A stretch of 43,389 nucleotides of DNA from Chromatiaceae bacterium (GTDB taxonomy: Bacteria; Pseudomonadota; Gammaproteobacteria; Chromatiales; Chromatiaceae), in NCBI GenBank assembly GCA_028277905.1, contig JANQFI010000194.1:1-43389 (forward strand). Direction: 5' to 3'. The notes beneath the pieces were generated by a model. That model was given only the letters and a program-made list of their open reading frames with translations. It was not told the origin of the DNA and ran no database searches. Below are positions 27,533 through 37,975 of this stretch, one piece after another (position 1 is the stretch's first letter; each line of letters starts with the position of its first letter). The translations under genes and the position numbers were made by a program.

Positions 27533-28426
27533 TCAGTCCCTCGCCGCCAGTCGCTCTCGACCGGCGCGGTCACGGGAGAACTGGTATGCGGTGCGTCCGC
27601 TGCGCGAGCCGCGGCGTAGCGCCCACTGCAGTGCCGCGCGCTCGACCTCGGCGCCGTCGACCCGCGCGGCGCCGAGACGCGCCAGCCAGTGCCGGCAGAG
27701 GGTCAGGTACTGTCCCTGGGTGAACGGCTGAAAGGATAGCCAGAGCCCGAAGCGGTCGGAGAGCGAGATCTTCTCCTCGATGCTCTCGCCGTGGTGGATC
27801 TCGCCGTCCACCACCCGCGCCTCGCGGTTCTCGCGCTGGAGCTCGGGCAGCAGGTGGCGGCGGTTGGAGGTCGCGTAGATGAGCAAGTTGTCGGGTGGCG
27901 CGCTGATGGAGCCGTCGAGCGCCGCCTTCAGGGCCTTGTAGCTGCCTTCCCCGGCCTCGAAGGAGAGGTCGTCGCAATAGAGAATGAAGCGCTCGTCGCG
28001 GCCATCCAAGAGCGCGAGGATGCGCGGCAGGTCGCAGAGCTCGTCCTTGTCCACCTCGATGAGCCGCAAGCCCAGCGTCCGGTAACTGTTGAATAGTGCC
28101 TTGACCAGCGTCGACTTACCGGTGCCACGGGCGCCGGAGAGCAGTACGTTGTTGGCGCCGGCGCCGGCGAGAAACTGACGGGTGTTGCGGTCGATCTCCG
28201 CGCGCTGGGCATCGACGCAGCAGAGGTCCGAAAGCTGAACGGCATGGGGGTGATGCACCGGCTCGAGCCAGCCACGCTCGCCCGGGCCGCTAGTGCTGCG
28301 CCGCCAGCGCCAGGCATGGGCGCTCCAGTCGGGCGCGGCGGGCGGGGGCAGGTGGTGCTCGATCCTGTCGAGCAGGTCCTCGGCACGGTGGAGCAGACCG
28401 TGCAGGCGGTCATCGAGATCAGGCAT
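27533..28426 (-). CDS. DUF815-family AAA ATPase
   Basis: 297 aa; NNVLLSGARGTGKSTLVKALFN (Walker A), FILYCDDLSFEAGEGSYKALKAALDGSISAPPDNLLIYATSNRRHLLPE typical of DUF815. Confidence 0.88.
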   Translation of the reverse strand: MPDLDDRLHGLLHRAEDLLDRIEHHLPPPAAPDWSAHAWRWRRSTSGPGERGWLEPVHHPHAVQLSDLCCVDAQRAEIDRNTRQFLAGAGANNVLLSGARGTGKSTLVKALFNSYRTLGLRLIEVDKDELCDLPRILALLDGRDERFILYCDDLSFEAGEGSYKALKAALDGSISAPPDNLLIYATSNRRHLLPELQRENREARVVDGEIHHGESIEEKISLSDRFGLWLSFQPFTQGQYLTLCRHWLARLGAARVDGAEVERAALQWALRRGSRSGRTAYQFSRDRAGRERLAARD

Positions 28427-31052
28427 GGGTGGAATCGGACGTGGCGACGCCGGGTATGCCGTCCCTGAGCTTGGGGTCGTCGTTGACGACCGGCGACGGC
28501 GGGCCGATGGCGAAGCCTTGGGCGAAGTCTACGTTGAGGGCGCGCAGCTGGTTGATGATGGAGTCGTGCTCGGCCCACTCGGCGATGGTCTTCAGGCCCA
28601 GCACATGGGCCACTTGGTTGATGGACGCCACCAGCGCATAGTCGACCGGGTCCTCGTGCATGTTGCGCACGAAGCTGCCGTCGATTTTCAGGTATTGAAC
28701 CGGTAGCTCGCGCAGGTAGGCATAGGACGACAGCCCGCTGCCGAAGTCGTCCAGCGCAAAGCTGCAGCCGAGCGCCGTCAGCGCGCCGATGAAGCCGCGC
28801 GCCTGCACGACGCTGCGGAAGGCGGAGGTCTCGGTGACCTCGAAGCAGATGCTGGCCGGCGGGATGTCGTGCGACTCCAGTTGGCGCTTGACGTAGGGCA
28901 GGAAGCCTTCATCGCTGACCGAGGTGCCGGAGATGTTGATGGCGAAGAGGAAGTGCTCCGGATGCTCCAGGTGCCATCGGCGCAGGCGCTCACGCTGGGT
29001 GCTGAAGAGCTGCTGGATCACCCAGCGGTCCACCGCGGGCATGAGAATGTAGCGCTCGGCGGCGGCGATGAAGGTGCTCGGCGTCACGGGTCGTCCCTGC
29101 TCGTCGAGCATGCGCACGAGGACTTCGTAGTGGGTTGCCTGCGCGCCGGCCTGGGCGGCGATCCCCGTACCCCCGAGCGGAATGATGGGCTGGGCATAGA
29201 GACAGAATCGCCCGGCGCTCAGCGCCCGAGAGATGGCCGAGACCAGGTGCATCTCGCCGTGGTGGCGAGCCAGCGAGACATCGCTGTCGCGGTACACGTG
29301 CACGCGGTCGCGGCCCTCGCGCTTGGCCATGTGGCAGGCGACGTCGGCCTTGGCCAGCTCCATCTCGGGGCTTTCGTGCTCGGGCAGGAAGGCGGTCACG
29401 CCGATACTGATGGCGACGTCATAGGAGCGCTCGCGCCATGTGAACAGGAAGTTGCGCACCGTCTGCATCAGGTCCTCGCAGATGGCCAGCACTTCGCCCT
29501 CGGTGCGCTCGGCGAGCAGGGCACCGAACTCGTCGCCGCCGAGCCGTGCAACCAGCATTGCCGTCTCCAGCTTCACCTCGATGATCTTCGCGAGCTGGCC
29601 GATCAGCGCATCGCCGGCGGCGTGTCCGACGGTGTTGTTGATGACCTTGAAGTGGTCGATGTCGATGTAGCACAAGGCATATGGCGTCTCGCTGCCCACG
29701 GCCTCCGCCAACAGCCGCGCCATACGCCGCTCGAACTCGGTCCGGTTGAGCAGGCCGGTGATGACATCGCGCTGCTCCAGGAAGGCCATCTGCTCCGCCT
29801 GGTGGTGCTGCTCGGTGAGGTCCTGCACCAGCAGCAGCCGGCGCGGACCGTCGTCCAGCAGCAGCCGACGCTCGGCGATGCGTGCCGGAAAGGGGTCGGC
29901 ACCGCCACGCAGCGCCTGGGTGTCATAGACGCCGGGCAGCGCGTGCTCGGCTGGCGCCAGCGAGTGCTCCATGACGGCGAGGTCTGGCAGCAGGGTCGTT
30001 GGCTTGGCACCCACGACGTCGGTCTCCAGGCGGCCGAACATCACCTCTGCCACCGGGTTCATCAGCTCGATGCGGCCCGCTGTGTCGAGCATCACGATGC
30101 CGTCGGTGGCGCTGTCCAGGATCGCTTCCAGCTTGCGCTGGTAGGCACCGAGGCGTTGCTGCTCGCGCAGCAGGTCCGCCTCGCGCCGGCAGCTCCCGCG
30201 CCACAGGCGCTGGCCGGCAACCGCAAGCAGCACGACGAGTAGCGGAATCGGCAGCAATGCCGGTACAGCGAGGGCAAGGGGAGCCTGCACCGCAACCGCC
30301 CAGCCTGCCGCCGACGGGTGCGGCACGGGTACCTGTGCCGCCCCCTCTGAGGCTGGCGCTGAGGCTGGCGTCCCCGCCGCGACGGGCGCAGGCCCTAGGC
30401 CGGGCGCTCGCACCGGCAGTGCCTCCGCGGCCGCGCCATGGGTCGCTTGCGCTGCGGACGCGTCCGGCAGGGGCAAGGGCCAGCCCCGTCCCGCGCGGAT
30501 GAGCCAGACCTTGGCATGGCTGGTCGTCACGGGCGTGCAGACCTCCCCACAGGACAGGCGCAGTTCCAATACCGCGGAATCGAGAAGCAGCCGGTGCGCC
30601 AGCACCGGTGCCGTGGCGCCCTCCAGCAGCAGGGTTTCGGGTCCTTCCGCCGCATCGGCGGCCCGGCGCAGGTCCATGGGGCGGAGGTCCAGGAGCCCAG
30701 GCAGCCGTGCGCGCAGCACTGCCGCGGCGCTGGCGCGCCATGCCTCGGAGCCGGGCACGCCGGGCAGGGCGGCGAGCCCAGCGCGCTGCGCGTCCAGCAC
30801 GCGGCGCAGGCGGGCGTCTGCACGGTCGAGGGCGAGCGCCAGCGCCGCTGCAATACCGCGCGCGCTGCGCTCGGCTTCAAGCTTGCGCTCCAGCGTCGCG
30901 ATGCGCAGAGCCTCGACAACCCCGAGTCCGCAGATGCCAAGCATCAGTGTGCCGATGAAGAGCAGCCAGACGCGCAGCCGGCGGCGCTCCGGCGCGCCGC
31001 TGCCGGTGGCCATATCGGCTGGGCGCTCCGGGCCGGCGTGATCGCGATGCAT
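28419..31052 (-). CDS. PAS-GGDEF-EAL signalling protein (c-di-GMP)
   Basis: 877 aa; TM segment, PAS-like ILDSATDGIVMLDTAGRIELMNPVAEVMFG, GGDEF-like ARLGGDEFGALL, EAL-like YEVLVRM...FALDDFGSGLSSYAYLRELPVQYLKIDGSFV. Confidence 0.93.
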   Translation of the reverse strand: MHRDHAGPERPADMATGSGAPERRRLRVWLLFIGTLMLGICGLGVVEALRIATLERKLEAERSARGIAAALALALDRADARLRRVLDAQRAGLAALPGVPGSEAWRASAAAVLRARLPGLLDLRPMDLRRAADAAEGPETLLLEGATAPVLAHRLLLDSAVLELRLSCGEVCTPVTTSHAKVWLIRAGRGWPLPLPDASAAQATHGAAAEALPVRAPGLGPAPVAAGTPASAPASEGAAQVPVPHPSAAGWAVAVQAPLALAVPALLPIPLLVVLLAVAGQRLWRGSCRREADLLREQQRLGAYQRKLEAILDSATDGIVMLDTAGRIELMNPVAEVMFGRLETDVVGAKPTTLLPDLAVMEHSLAPAEHALPGVYDTQALRGGADPFPARIAERRLLLDDGPRRLLLVQDLTEQHHQAEQMAFLEQRDVITGLLNRTEFERRMARLLAEAVGSETPYALCYIDIDHFKVINNTVGHAAGDALIGQLAKIIEVKLETAMLVARLGGDEFGALLAERTEGEVLAICEDLMQTVRNFLFTWRERSYDVAISIGVTAFLPEHESPEMELAKADVACHMAKREGRDRVHVYRDSDVSLARHHGEMHLVSAISRALSAGRFCLYAQPIIPLGGTGIAAQAGAQATHYEVLVRMLDEQGRPVTPSTFIAAAERYILMPAVDRWVIQQLFSTQRERLRRWHLEHPEHFLFAINISGTSVSDEGFLPYVKRQLESHDIPPASICFEVTETSAFRSVVQARGFIGALTALGCSFALDDFGSGLSSYAYLRELPVQYLKIDGSFVRNMHEDPVDYALVASINQVAHVLGLKTIAEWAEHDSIINQLRALNVDFAQGFAIGPPSPVVNDDPKLRDGIPGVATSDSTHA

Positions 31053-31164
31053 CTGTCGTGGCTCTTAAGGTAGCTGTTCCGGCGTGTCCCGACGCAGGCG
31101 CGGCGCAATCGGGTGCGCCCGATCAGGCGTCCCGGATCAGCCGTGCCCGATCAGGTACATCGGA

Positions 31165-32832
31165 TCATCCGTTCAGGGCCCGGAAGCGCAGCCGATGGGG
31201 CTGGTCGGCCGCGTCGCCGAGTCGGCGGCGGCGGTCGGCCTCGTAGTCGGCGTAGTTGCCCTCGAGCCAGGTCGCCTCCGAGTCGCCCTCGAAGGCGAGG
31301 ATGTGCGTGGCGATCCGGTCCAGAAACCAGCGGTCGTGGCTGATGACAGCCACGCAGCCGGGGAAGCTGAGGACGGCCTCCTCCAGCGCGCGCAGGGTCT
31401 CCACGTCGAGATCATTGGTGGGCTCGTCGAGCAGCAGCAGGTTGCAGCCGCGCTTCAACAGCTTGGCCAGGTGCACGCGGTTGCGCTCTCCGCCGGACAG
31501 ATCGCCGATGCGCTTCTGCTGGTCTCTGCCCTTGAAGTTGAAGCGGCTGACATAGGCGCGCGAGGGCATCTCGAACTTGCCGACGATGATGTTGTCGGCA
31601 CCGCCGGAGATCTCCTCCCAGACGGTCATGCCGTTGTCAAGCGCGTCGCGGCTCTGGTCGACATAGCCGATGTCGACGGTCTCGCCGATGCGCAGCTCCC
31701 CTGCATCCGGCTGCTCCTGCCCAGTGATGATGCGAAACAGCGTGGTCTTGCCGGCACCATTGGGGCCGATAATGCCGACGATACCGCCCTTGGGGAGGTT
31801 GAAGGACAGGTCCTGGTACAGCAGCCGCGCGCCGTAGGCCTTGCGCAGGCCGCTGGCCTCGACCACGAGATCGCCCAAGCGCTCCCCGGGCGGGATGTAG
31901 ATGGCGTTGGTCTCATTGCGGCGTTGGAAGTCCTGCGACTGCAGCTCGTCGAAGCGTGCCAGGCGCGCCTTGCTCTTGGCGTGCCGGCCTTTGGGGCTCG
32001 AGCGCACCCACTGGAGCTCATGCTTCATGGCCTTGATGCGGGCCTGCTCGGTCCTCTCCTCCTGCTCCAGGCGCTGCTCCTTCTGCTCCAGCCAGCTGGA
32101 GTAGTTGCCTTGCCAGGGGATGCCGTGGCCGCGGTCCAGCTCCAGGATCCAGCCGGCGACATTGTCCAGGAAATACCGATCGTGGGTCACGGCGACGACG
32201 GTGCCGGGGTAAGCGTGCAGGAAGCGCTCCAGCCAGGCGACGGATTCGGCGTCCAGGTGGTTGGTGGGCTCGTCGAGCAACAACATGTCGGGCTTGGAGA
32301 GCAAGAGCCGGCATAGGGCCACGCGGCGGCGCTCGCCGCCGGAGAGCTTGGTCACCTCGGCGTCCCAGGGCGGCAGGCGCAGCGCATCGGCGGCCACGTC
32401 CAGGGTGCGGTCCAGGTTGTGGCCGTCGGTGGCCTCGATGAGGTTCTCGAGCTCCCCCTGCTCCTTGGCCAGGGCGTCGAAGTCCGCGTCCGGCTCGGCG
32501 TAGGCGGCGTAGACGGCATCCAGGCGCTCGAGCGCCTGCTTGATGTGGGCGACGGCCTCCACGACGTTGGCGCGCACGTCCTTCCCCGGGTCCAGTTGCG
32601 GCTCTTGCGGCAGGTAGCCGATGTTGATGCCAGGTTGTGGGCGGGCCTCGCCGTCGATCTCGGTGTCGAGACCGGCCATGATCTTGAGCAGCGTGGACTT
32701 GCCGGCGCCGTTCAGGCCTAGCACGCCGATCTTGGCGCCGGGGAAGAAGGACAAGGAGATGTCCCGCAGAATGAGCCGCTTCGGCGGCACGACCTTGCCG
32801 ACGCGATTCATGGTGTAGATGTATTGCGCCAT
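31165..32832 (-). CDS. ettA: Energy-dependent translational throttle protein EttA (ABC-F)
   Basis: [54 protein letters not shown]; two ABC cassettes. Confidence 0.95.
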   Translation of the reverse strand: MAQYIYTMNRVGKVVPPKRLILRDISLSFFPGAKIGVLGLNGAGKSTLLKIMAGLDTEIDGEARPQPGINIGYLPQEPQLDPGKDVRANVVEAVAHIKQALERLDAVYAAYAEPDADFDALAKEQGELENLIEATDGHNLDRTLDVAADALRLPPWDAEVTKLSGGERRRVALCRLLLSKPDMLLLDEPTNHLDAESVAWLERFLHAYPGTVVAVTHDRYFLDNVAGWILELDRGHGIPWQGNYSSWLEQKEQRLEQEERTEQARIKAMKHELQWVRSSPKGRHAKSKARLARFDELQSQDFQRRNETNAIYIPPGERLGDLVVEASGLRKAYGARLLYQDLSFNLPKGGIVGIIGPNGAGKTTLFRIITGQEQPDAGELRIGETVDIGYVDQSRDALDNGMTVWEEISGGADNIIVGKFEMPSRAYVSRFNFKGRDQQKRIGDLSGGERNRVHLAKLLKRGCNLLLLDEPTNDLDVETLRALEEAVLSFPGCVAVISHDRWFLDRIATHILAFEGDSEATWLEGNYADYEADRRRRLGDAADQPHRLRFRALNG

Positions 32833-33112
32833 AGTCAAAACTTGCCGTGACTGTTGCCGTGGATATGGCCGCGCATATCGCGGGGCTATGGGGCTCGTGG
32901 CTGGGTTGGCGGTGCTATCTGGCCTGGCGTCAGGGCGAAGTGCGGACCGCGGCCCGGATCGCGATGCTCCGCGCGCGGCGTCCTAAGGCGGGGCAATAGC
33001 GCCGGCGCGGCCCAGGCACAGCCGGAATTTTGCGGGTTGGACAGACAAATGTCCAAGCAGCGCAGTCGCCATATCGCCGCCGCTCGGCGTGTCGAGCGGC
33101 CCGGAGGAGATC

Positions 33113-34225
33113 ATGACCAGACGATTCGTCCCGCTGGTGGGTTTTGTCGCCCCCAGCGGCAGCGGCAAGACGACGCTGCTGCGCAAGCTGGTGCCGCTGC
33201 TGCGCGAGCGCGGGCTGCGTGTCGGTTACCTCAAGCGCTCCCACCACCGGCTCGACCTGGACCAGCCCGGCAAGGACAGTCACGACCTGGCCGAGGCGGG
33301 CGCCGAGCAGGTGCTCTTGGCCGCCGCCAATGGCCGGTGCTTCATGGACTATGCACCGCGCCGCGGCGAGGACGGCCCACCCCAGCTGGTGGAGCTGGCC
33401 GCGCGCTTCGACGCCGAACGGCTCGACCTGGTGCTGGTCGAGGGCTTCCACCGGGAGCCCTACCCGAAGATCGAGGTCTATCGCGCCGCGAGCGGCGAGG
33501 CGCCGCTGTATCCGGATGATCCGGACATCATCGCCGTGGCCACCGACAGCCAACTGCCGGCGGACGCCCTGCCAGTGCGCCTGCCCATCGCCGACCCCGC
33601 CGCCATCGCCGATTACCTTCAGGAAGGGCTCGCAAACGGACGCTTCAGCCGCGAGGACCCGCGCGACGAGCTGTTGCGCCGCTGCCGGGAGCTGCGCCAT
33701 GCCGGCGCCGAGCCCCGCGCCGGCTGGCTCTCCATCCGCGCCGGTGAGCACTGCTGGCTGGCGCGTATCGCGCTTGCCGGCGACGACCCGGACGCCGATG
33801 CCATGCTTGTTCCTAGGGTCGCGCCCACTCCCGACGAAGGCCTGGCCGAGGCCGCGGACATCGCCGACATCGAGGCGGCCGTCCACTGCCACATCTACGC
33901 GGCGCAGCCGGCGGCCCGGGCCATCATCGGCGCGCGCATGCCCTACACGGCGGCGGTGGGCTTTCAGGGCCGCAGCTTCCAGCCGCTGGACCCGGACGGG
34001 GCGGTGCTGCTCGGCCCTGTGCCGGCACTTGGCCTGGACCTGGACAAGCTCGCCGCCGAGGCGCCGGCGGCGGTCGCCGAGCGGCTCGTGGAGGCACCCG
34101 CCTGTATCCTGGCGGGGCAGGGTGCCTATGCCTGGGGCCGGGACCTCAGGCAGGCGCTGGAGCGCGCGGCACTGCTGGAGCGCGCGGCGGAGATCTACGC
34201 GCTGGGGCGGCAGACATCGGTGTAA
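33113..34225 (+). CDS. mobB: MobB-like GTPase domain fused to a class II aldolase/adducin-like domain
   Basis: MTRRFVPLVGFVAPSGSGKTTLLRKLVPLLRERGLRVGYLKRSHHRLDLDQPGKDSHDLAEAGAEQVLL (MobB); C-terminus AAVHCHIYAAQPAARAIIGARMPYTAAVGFQGRSFQPLD...APACILAGQGAYAWGRDLRQALERAALLERAAEIY (class II aldolase-like). Confidence 0.82.
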   Translation: MTRRFVPLVGFVAPSGSGKTTLLRKLVPLLRERGLRVGYLKRSHHRLDLDQPGKDSHDLAEAGAEQVLLAAANGRCFMDYAPRRGEDGPPQLVELAARFDAERLDLVLVEGFHREPYPKIEVYRAASGEAPLYPDDPDIIAVATDSQLPADALPVRLPIADPAAIADYLQEGLANGRFSREDPRDELLRRCRELRHAGAEPRAGWLSIRAGEHCWLARIALAGDDPDADAMLVPRVAPTPDEGLAEAADIADIEAAVHCHIYAAQPAARAIIGARMPYTAAVGFQGRSFQPLDPDGAVLLGPVPALGLDLDKLAAEAPAAVAERLVEAPACILAGQGAYAWGRDLRQALERAALLERAAEIYALGRQTSV

Positions 34226-34386
34226 GGCGATTTCTGTCAACAAACAGACCGCCTGGCTTGTCTTTTCGCCCGCCTGCTGCGTCGCGGCAGCGGGCACGGA
34301 GCTCGACTCTGCGCCCGCTGCCGCGCCTTGACGGCGAGCGAACATCCTGCGCCATTCGGTCTGTTTGTTTCCGGCAATCGCCTAAG
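34223..34386. repeat. MITE/BIME-like element, copy D
   Basis: TAAGGCGATTTCTGTCAACAAACAGACCGCC ... CGCGGCAGCGGGCACGGAGCTCGACTCTGCGCCCGCTGCCGCG ... GGTCTGTTTGTTTCCGGCAATCGCCTAAG. Confidence 0.93.
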
Positions 34387-34496
34387 TGGGTCCGGCCGGT
34401 TGGGCAGGTCGCGGCGGTCGCTGGGTGCACTTCGCTGATCCACCCTAGATCCGCTGCGTTTCAGTTGTTCTTGAATGGTTCCGAGGCGCGGTGGGC

Positions 34497-35357
34497 CTAC
34501 TGCTCGGCGCTGATGTAGCAGATCCAGCCGGCATCGGCTGCGGCCTGCTCGGCGGGCTCGAAGCGGCCGTCCGGCTCGCCCTCGGTGTCCCAGCCCTGCC
34601 AATAGACGGTGACATGCCCGAAGCCGGCCTCCGCCAGCAGCTCGCGGATCTCGGGCAAGGTCCAGAGCCGCCAGCGGTAGCTGAAGGCGCGCTGCAGCTC
34701 CGAGCCGTCCGGGAAGGCGAAGTGGATGTGGCAGTCCATGGCGCCGTCGATCGGGTTGTAGCTGGCCTGCTCCCACCGGTAGGTGAAGCTGCCGGCATGG
34801 TCCTCGACCATGCGCTCCTCGACGATCTCGCGGAAGGCGTCGTAGCCGCCGTAGGCGTCCAGAAAAAGCACGCCATCGGCGGCGAGTGCGCGGCGAACTG
34901 TGCGGAAATAGTCCCGCAATTGTCCGCGCTCCCGAAACAGCCAATAGCTGAAGTTCATGGCCGCCACCAGATCCAGATGGCCGGCGGCCGGAGGGGTCCG
35001 CACATCGGCTTGCCACAGCCGGACGCGGCGTCGCTGATCGGCGGCCAGCGCCGGCAGGTTGTGCCTCTGCGCCCAAGCCAGCACGGTCGGGTCCAGGTCC
35101 AGGCCCAGAGCGGTGTTGTCGGGGTGGCGGCGCACCCACTCGCAACACACAGCCGCGCTGCCGCAGAAGTCCTCCCTGAGGTGGCGCGCGTCGCGGTGGC
35201 GCAGCTCGCGGTAACGGCCGGTGAGGAAATCGACCTCCGCCTCCGGGCACTGCACGGACCGCTCGTAGAGACGCCGTGGATCGGCCCGCTCGGCCAGGGA
35301 GCGCGGCACACCGCCGCGCAAGGGGTCAGAGCAAGCTGGGAGCAGGTCTCGGGGCAT
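34497..35357 (-). CDS. Class I SAM-dependent methyltransferase
   Basis: 286 aa; HLREDFCGSAAVCCEWVRRHPDNTALGLDLDPTVLAWAQRHN..., DLVAAMNFSYWLFRERGQLRDYF, FLDAYGGYDA. Confidence 0.85.
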   Translation of the reverse strand: MPRDLLPACSDPLRGGVPRSLAERADPRRLYERSVQCPEAEVDFLTGRYRELRHRDARHLREDFCGSAAVCCEWVRRHPDNTALGLDLDPTVLAWAQRHNLPALAADQRRRVRLWQADVRTPPAAGHLDLVAAMNFSYWLFRERGQLRDYFRTVRRALAADGVLFLDAYGGYDAFREIVEERMVEDHAGSFTYRWEQASYNPIDGAMDCHIHFAFPDGSELQRAFSYRWRLWTLPEIRELLAEAGFGHVTVYWQGWDTEGEPDGRFEPAEQAAADAGWICYISAEQ

Positions 35358-35450
35358 GGAGCAGTTTGAAAAGACTGGGCCGATGGCCTATTCTAACCAC
35401 TCGGCGGTTGCGTCTCCCCGCGCGGCGCCATAGGCGTCGCCCGCACTCGC

Positions 35451-35541
35451 GGAGAGGTGTCCGAGTGGCTTAAGGAGCACGCCTGGAAAGTGTGTATAGG
35501 TTAATAGCCTATCGTGGGTTCGAATCCCACCCTCTCCGCCA
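35451..35541 (+). tRNA. tRNA-Ser (GGA anticodon), with encoded CCA
   Basis: Acceptor GGAGAGG/CCTCTCC, discriminator G + CCA, anticodon loop CTGGAAA, long variable arm, GGTTCGAATCC T-loop. Confidence 0.95.
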
Positions 35542-35672
35542 TCCATGCCCAGCCCGCCCGCACTGGCGCTCGCCTCCTCTCGGCATGCCTGTCCCCTCGG
35601 CGTCCCTCCCCTAGGTATCTCTGACCTAATCTGGCCCCTGCCCGCGGCGGCCGGAGGGTGCGCCGGCCGGTC

Positions 35673-35836
35673 TTAGGCGATTGCCGGAGCAGGACATGCC
35701 GAATGGCGTAGGATGATCTGCGCCTTCAAGGAGCGGGAGCGGGCGCATGGCCAGACGATGTACCCGCTGTCCCCAGGCAGAAGGCAGGCGAAAGAAGAAG
35801 CCAGGCGGTCTGTTTTTCTGACAGAAATCGCCTTAA
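35673..35836. repeat. MITE/BIME-like element, copy E (more diverged)
   Basis: TTAGGCGATTGCCGGAGCAGGACATGCCGAATGGCG ... GGTCTGTTTTTCTGACAGAAATCGCCTTAA. Confidence 0.85.
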
Positions 35837-36106
35837 ATGGCAGGGTCAACCGAGGTCTCACCTGCGCGACCCTTGGATCCGGGCTCCGTGCATCGCATTG
35901 CTCGTCCCTGCGCAGGCCGGCCTGACCGACCTCAATGCCGCACCCGAGGGCAGAAGCCGTCTGTTGCGCTGCGTCATTTCCAAACCCCGCATGTCACTGC
36001 GACTCCGCTTGCGTTGCAGTATGCTCGCCAGTCGGGCTGGACCCCTGGGGGGCGACCGAGAGTCCGATTCACGACAACGACCTGACACCAGAATCGCGGA
36101 GGCGCT

Positions 36107-37099
36107 ATGCAACGCATCCTCGCCCTGGCGGCCGCCGGGCTCGCCGCCTTGACGCTCTATGCCCTTGCACTGGCCGACGAGCCGGTGGTGATCAAGTTCT
36201 CCCACGTGGTGGCAGAGAACACCCCCAAGGGCCAGATGGCCAACAAATTCAAGGAATTGGTGGAAGAGAAGACCGGTGGCGCCGTGGTCGTCGAGGTCTA
36301 CCCGAACTCGCAGCTGTTCGGCGACGATAAGGTGCTGGAGGCCATGCTGCTCGGCGACGTGCACATGGCGGCACCCGCGCTCTCGAAGTTCAGCCGCTAC
36401 ACCGACGTGCTGGCGCTCTATGACCTGCCGTTCCTGTTCGAGGACATGGATGCCGTGGATCGCTTCCAGCAGAGCGAGCAGGGCCAGGCGATGCTGAGCT
36501 CGGTCAGCAAGAAGGGGCTGATCGGGCTGGGTTATCTGCACAACGGCATGAAGCAGCTCAGCTCCAGCAAGCCGCTGCGAGTGCCGGAGGATGCCAAGGG
36601 GCTCAAGTTCCGCATCATGTCGTCCGAGGTGCTGGAGGCACAGTTCGAGGCCATTGACGCCGCACCGCTGAAGAAGCCCTTCTCCGAGGTATTCACGCTC
36701 TTGCAGACCAGGGCCATTGACGGCCAGGAGAACAGTTGGTCCAACATCTATTCAAAGAAGTTCTTCGAGGTGCAACCCTACATCACCGAGTCCAACCACG
36801 GCCTGTTGGACTACATGGTGGTGACCTCGAAGGAGCTCTGGATGGGTCTGAGCGATGAGCAGCGTGCGCAGATCAAGGAGGCGCTGGACGAGTCACTGGC
36901 CTTCGGCAACGAGGTCGCGGCACAGAAGGCGATCGAGGACAAGCAGAAGATCGCCGAGAGCGGACGCAGCGAGATCATCGAGCTGACGCCCGCGCAGCGC
37001 GCCCAATGGGTGGAAGTGATGAGGCCGGTCTGGAAGCAGTTCGAGATGGAGATCGGTCCCGAGCTGATCGAGGCGGCTTACCAGGCAAATGAGGGTTGA
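36107..37099 (+). CDS. dctP: TRAP transporter substrate-binding protein, DctP family
   Basis: 330 aa with signal peptide; VVIKFSHVVAENTPKGQMANKFKELVEEKTGGAVVVEVYPNSQLFGDDKVLEAMLLGDVHMAAPALSKF. Confidence 0.95.
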   Translation: MQRILALAAAGLAALTLYALALADEPVVIKFSHVVAENTPKGQMANKFKELVEEKTGGAVVVEVYPNSQLFGDDKVLEAMLLGDVHMAAPALSKFSRYTDVLALYDLPFLFEDMDAVDRFQQSEQGQAMLSSVSKKGLIGLGYLHNGMKQLSSSKPLRVPEDAKGLKFRIMSSEVLEAQFEAIDAAPLKKPFSEVFTLLQTRAIDGQENSWSNIYSKKFFEVQPYITESNHGLLDYMVVTSKELWMGLSDEQRAQIKEALDESLAFGNEVAAQKAIEDKQKIAESGRSEIIELTPAQRAQWVEVMRPVWKQFEMEIGPELIEAAYQANEG

Positions 37100-37285
37100 T
37101 CGGCGGGCGGAAGAAGGGTTTCAAGCGTATCGCCAACAGCATGCCCGATTGATTTTGGCCGCTGACCGTCAGCTTATCCAATCATGGCTTTGGGGGCGGC
37201 ATCGTTGCCCGCGTTGCTCGCTGCGCCTTGCGTGAAACCCTTCGACATCCAGCGCCAGCCAGACAGCTCCAGAAGAGGAGCCAAG

Positions 37286-37975
37286 ATGATGGGCCGCATC
37301 GTCGACAAGGCCGAGGAGGCGGTCATCTCGCTGCTGTTGGTGGCGATGACGCTCTTGGTATTCTGGGAGGTGATCCTGCGCTTCGGCTTCGGGACGGGGG
37401 TGAGCTGGGGTCAGGAGGCGACGCTGCACCTGTCCGCGTGGCTGGTGCTGTTCGGCGCGTCCTACGGGCTCAAGACCGGGGCGCATATCGGTGTGGATGC
37501 CTTCGTGCGGCTGTTCCGGCCCTTGGGGCAGCGTATCCTGACGGGCATCGCCGTGCTCCTGTCGCTGGCGTATTGCGGACTCTTCATCTACGGCTCCTGG
37601 GTGTATCTCGAGAAGATGCACATGATCGGCATCGAGCTGGAGGATATTCCCGTCCAGACCTGGATCGCCCACAGCATCTTGCTCGTCGGACTGGTGCTGC
37701 TGAGCTTACGGCTGCTGGGTCTGCTGTGGCGGGTGATCCGGGGCAGGGCGACCGGCTTCCAGCACCTGGACGAGGTCGAGGAGAGCATGCACCTCGCCCG
37801 CGAGCTGCGTATGGAGCGCGCGCCGAATGCATCGCCATCGGGATCGGGATCGAGATCGGGATCGAATTCGGGATCGACATCGAGCGCGAAATCGGCATCG
37901 AATTCTGGATGGATAGCGCAGCGAGTGCCTGAGCAGCGCGGCCCAAGTGCGCCTTCTGGCGGCGACGAGCCATGA
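37286..37975 (+). CDS. dctQ: TRAP transporter small permease, DctQ family
   Basis: MMGRIVDKAEEAVISLLLVAMTLLVFWEVILRFGFGTGVSWGQEATLHLSAWLVLFGASYGLKTGAHIGVD; ATGA overlap with dctM. Confidence 0.92.
   Translation: MMGRIVDKAEEAVISLLLVAMTLLVFWEVILRFGFGTGVSWGQEATLHLSAWLVLFGASYGLKTGAHIGVDAFVRLFRPLGQRILTGIAVLLSLAYCGLFIYGSWVYLEKMHMIGIELEDIPVQTWIAHSILLVGLVLLSLRLLGLLWRVIRGRATGFQHLDEVEESMHLARELRMERAPNASPSGSGSRSGSNSGSTSSAKSASNSGWIAQRVPEQRGPSAPSGGDEP

Noticed and set aside
28869-32721. Long plus-strand ORFs over the GGDEF-EAL and ettA genes (e.g. 28869-30242, 31084-32316)
   Set aside because: Antisense shadows of recognisable minus-strand proteins.
32930-34345. 471-aa minus-strand ORF over mobB
   Set aside because: Starts in MITE copy D and runs antisense to the clearly coding mobB/aldolase gene.
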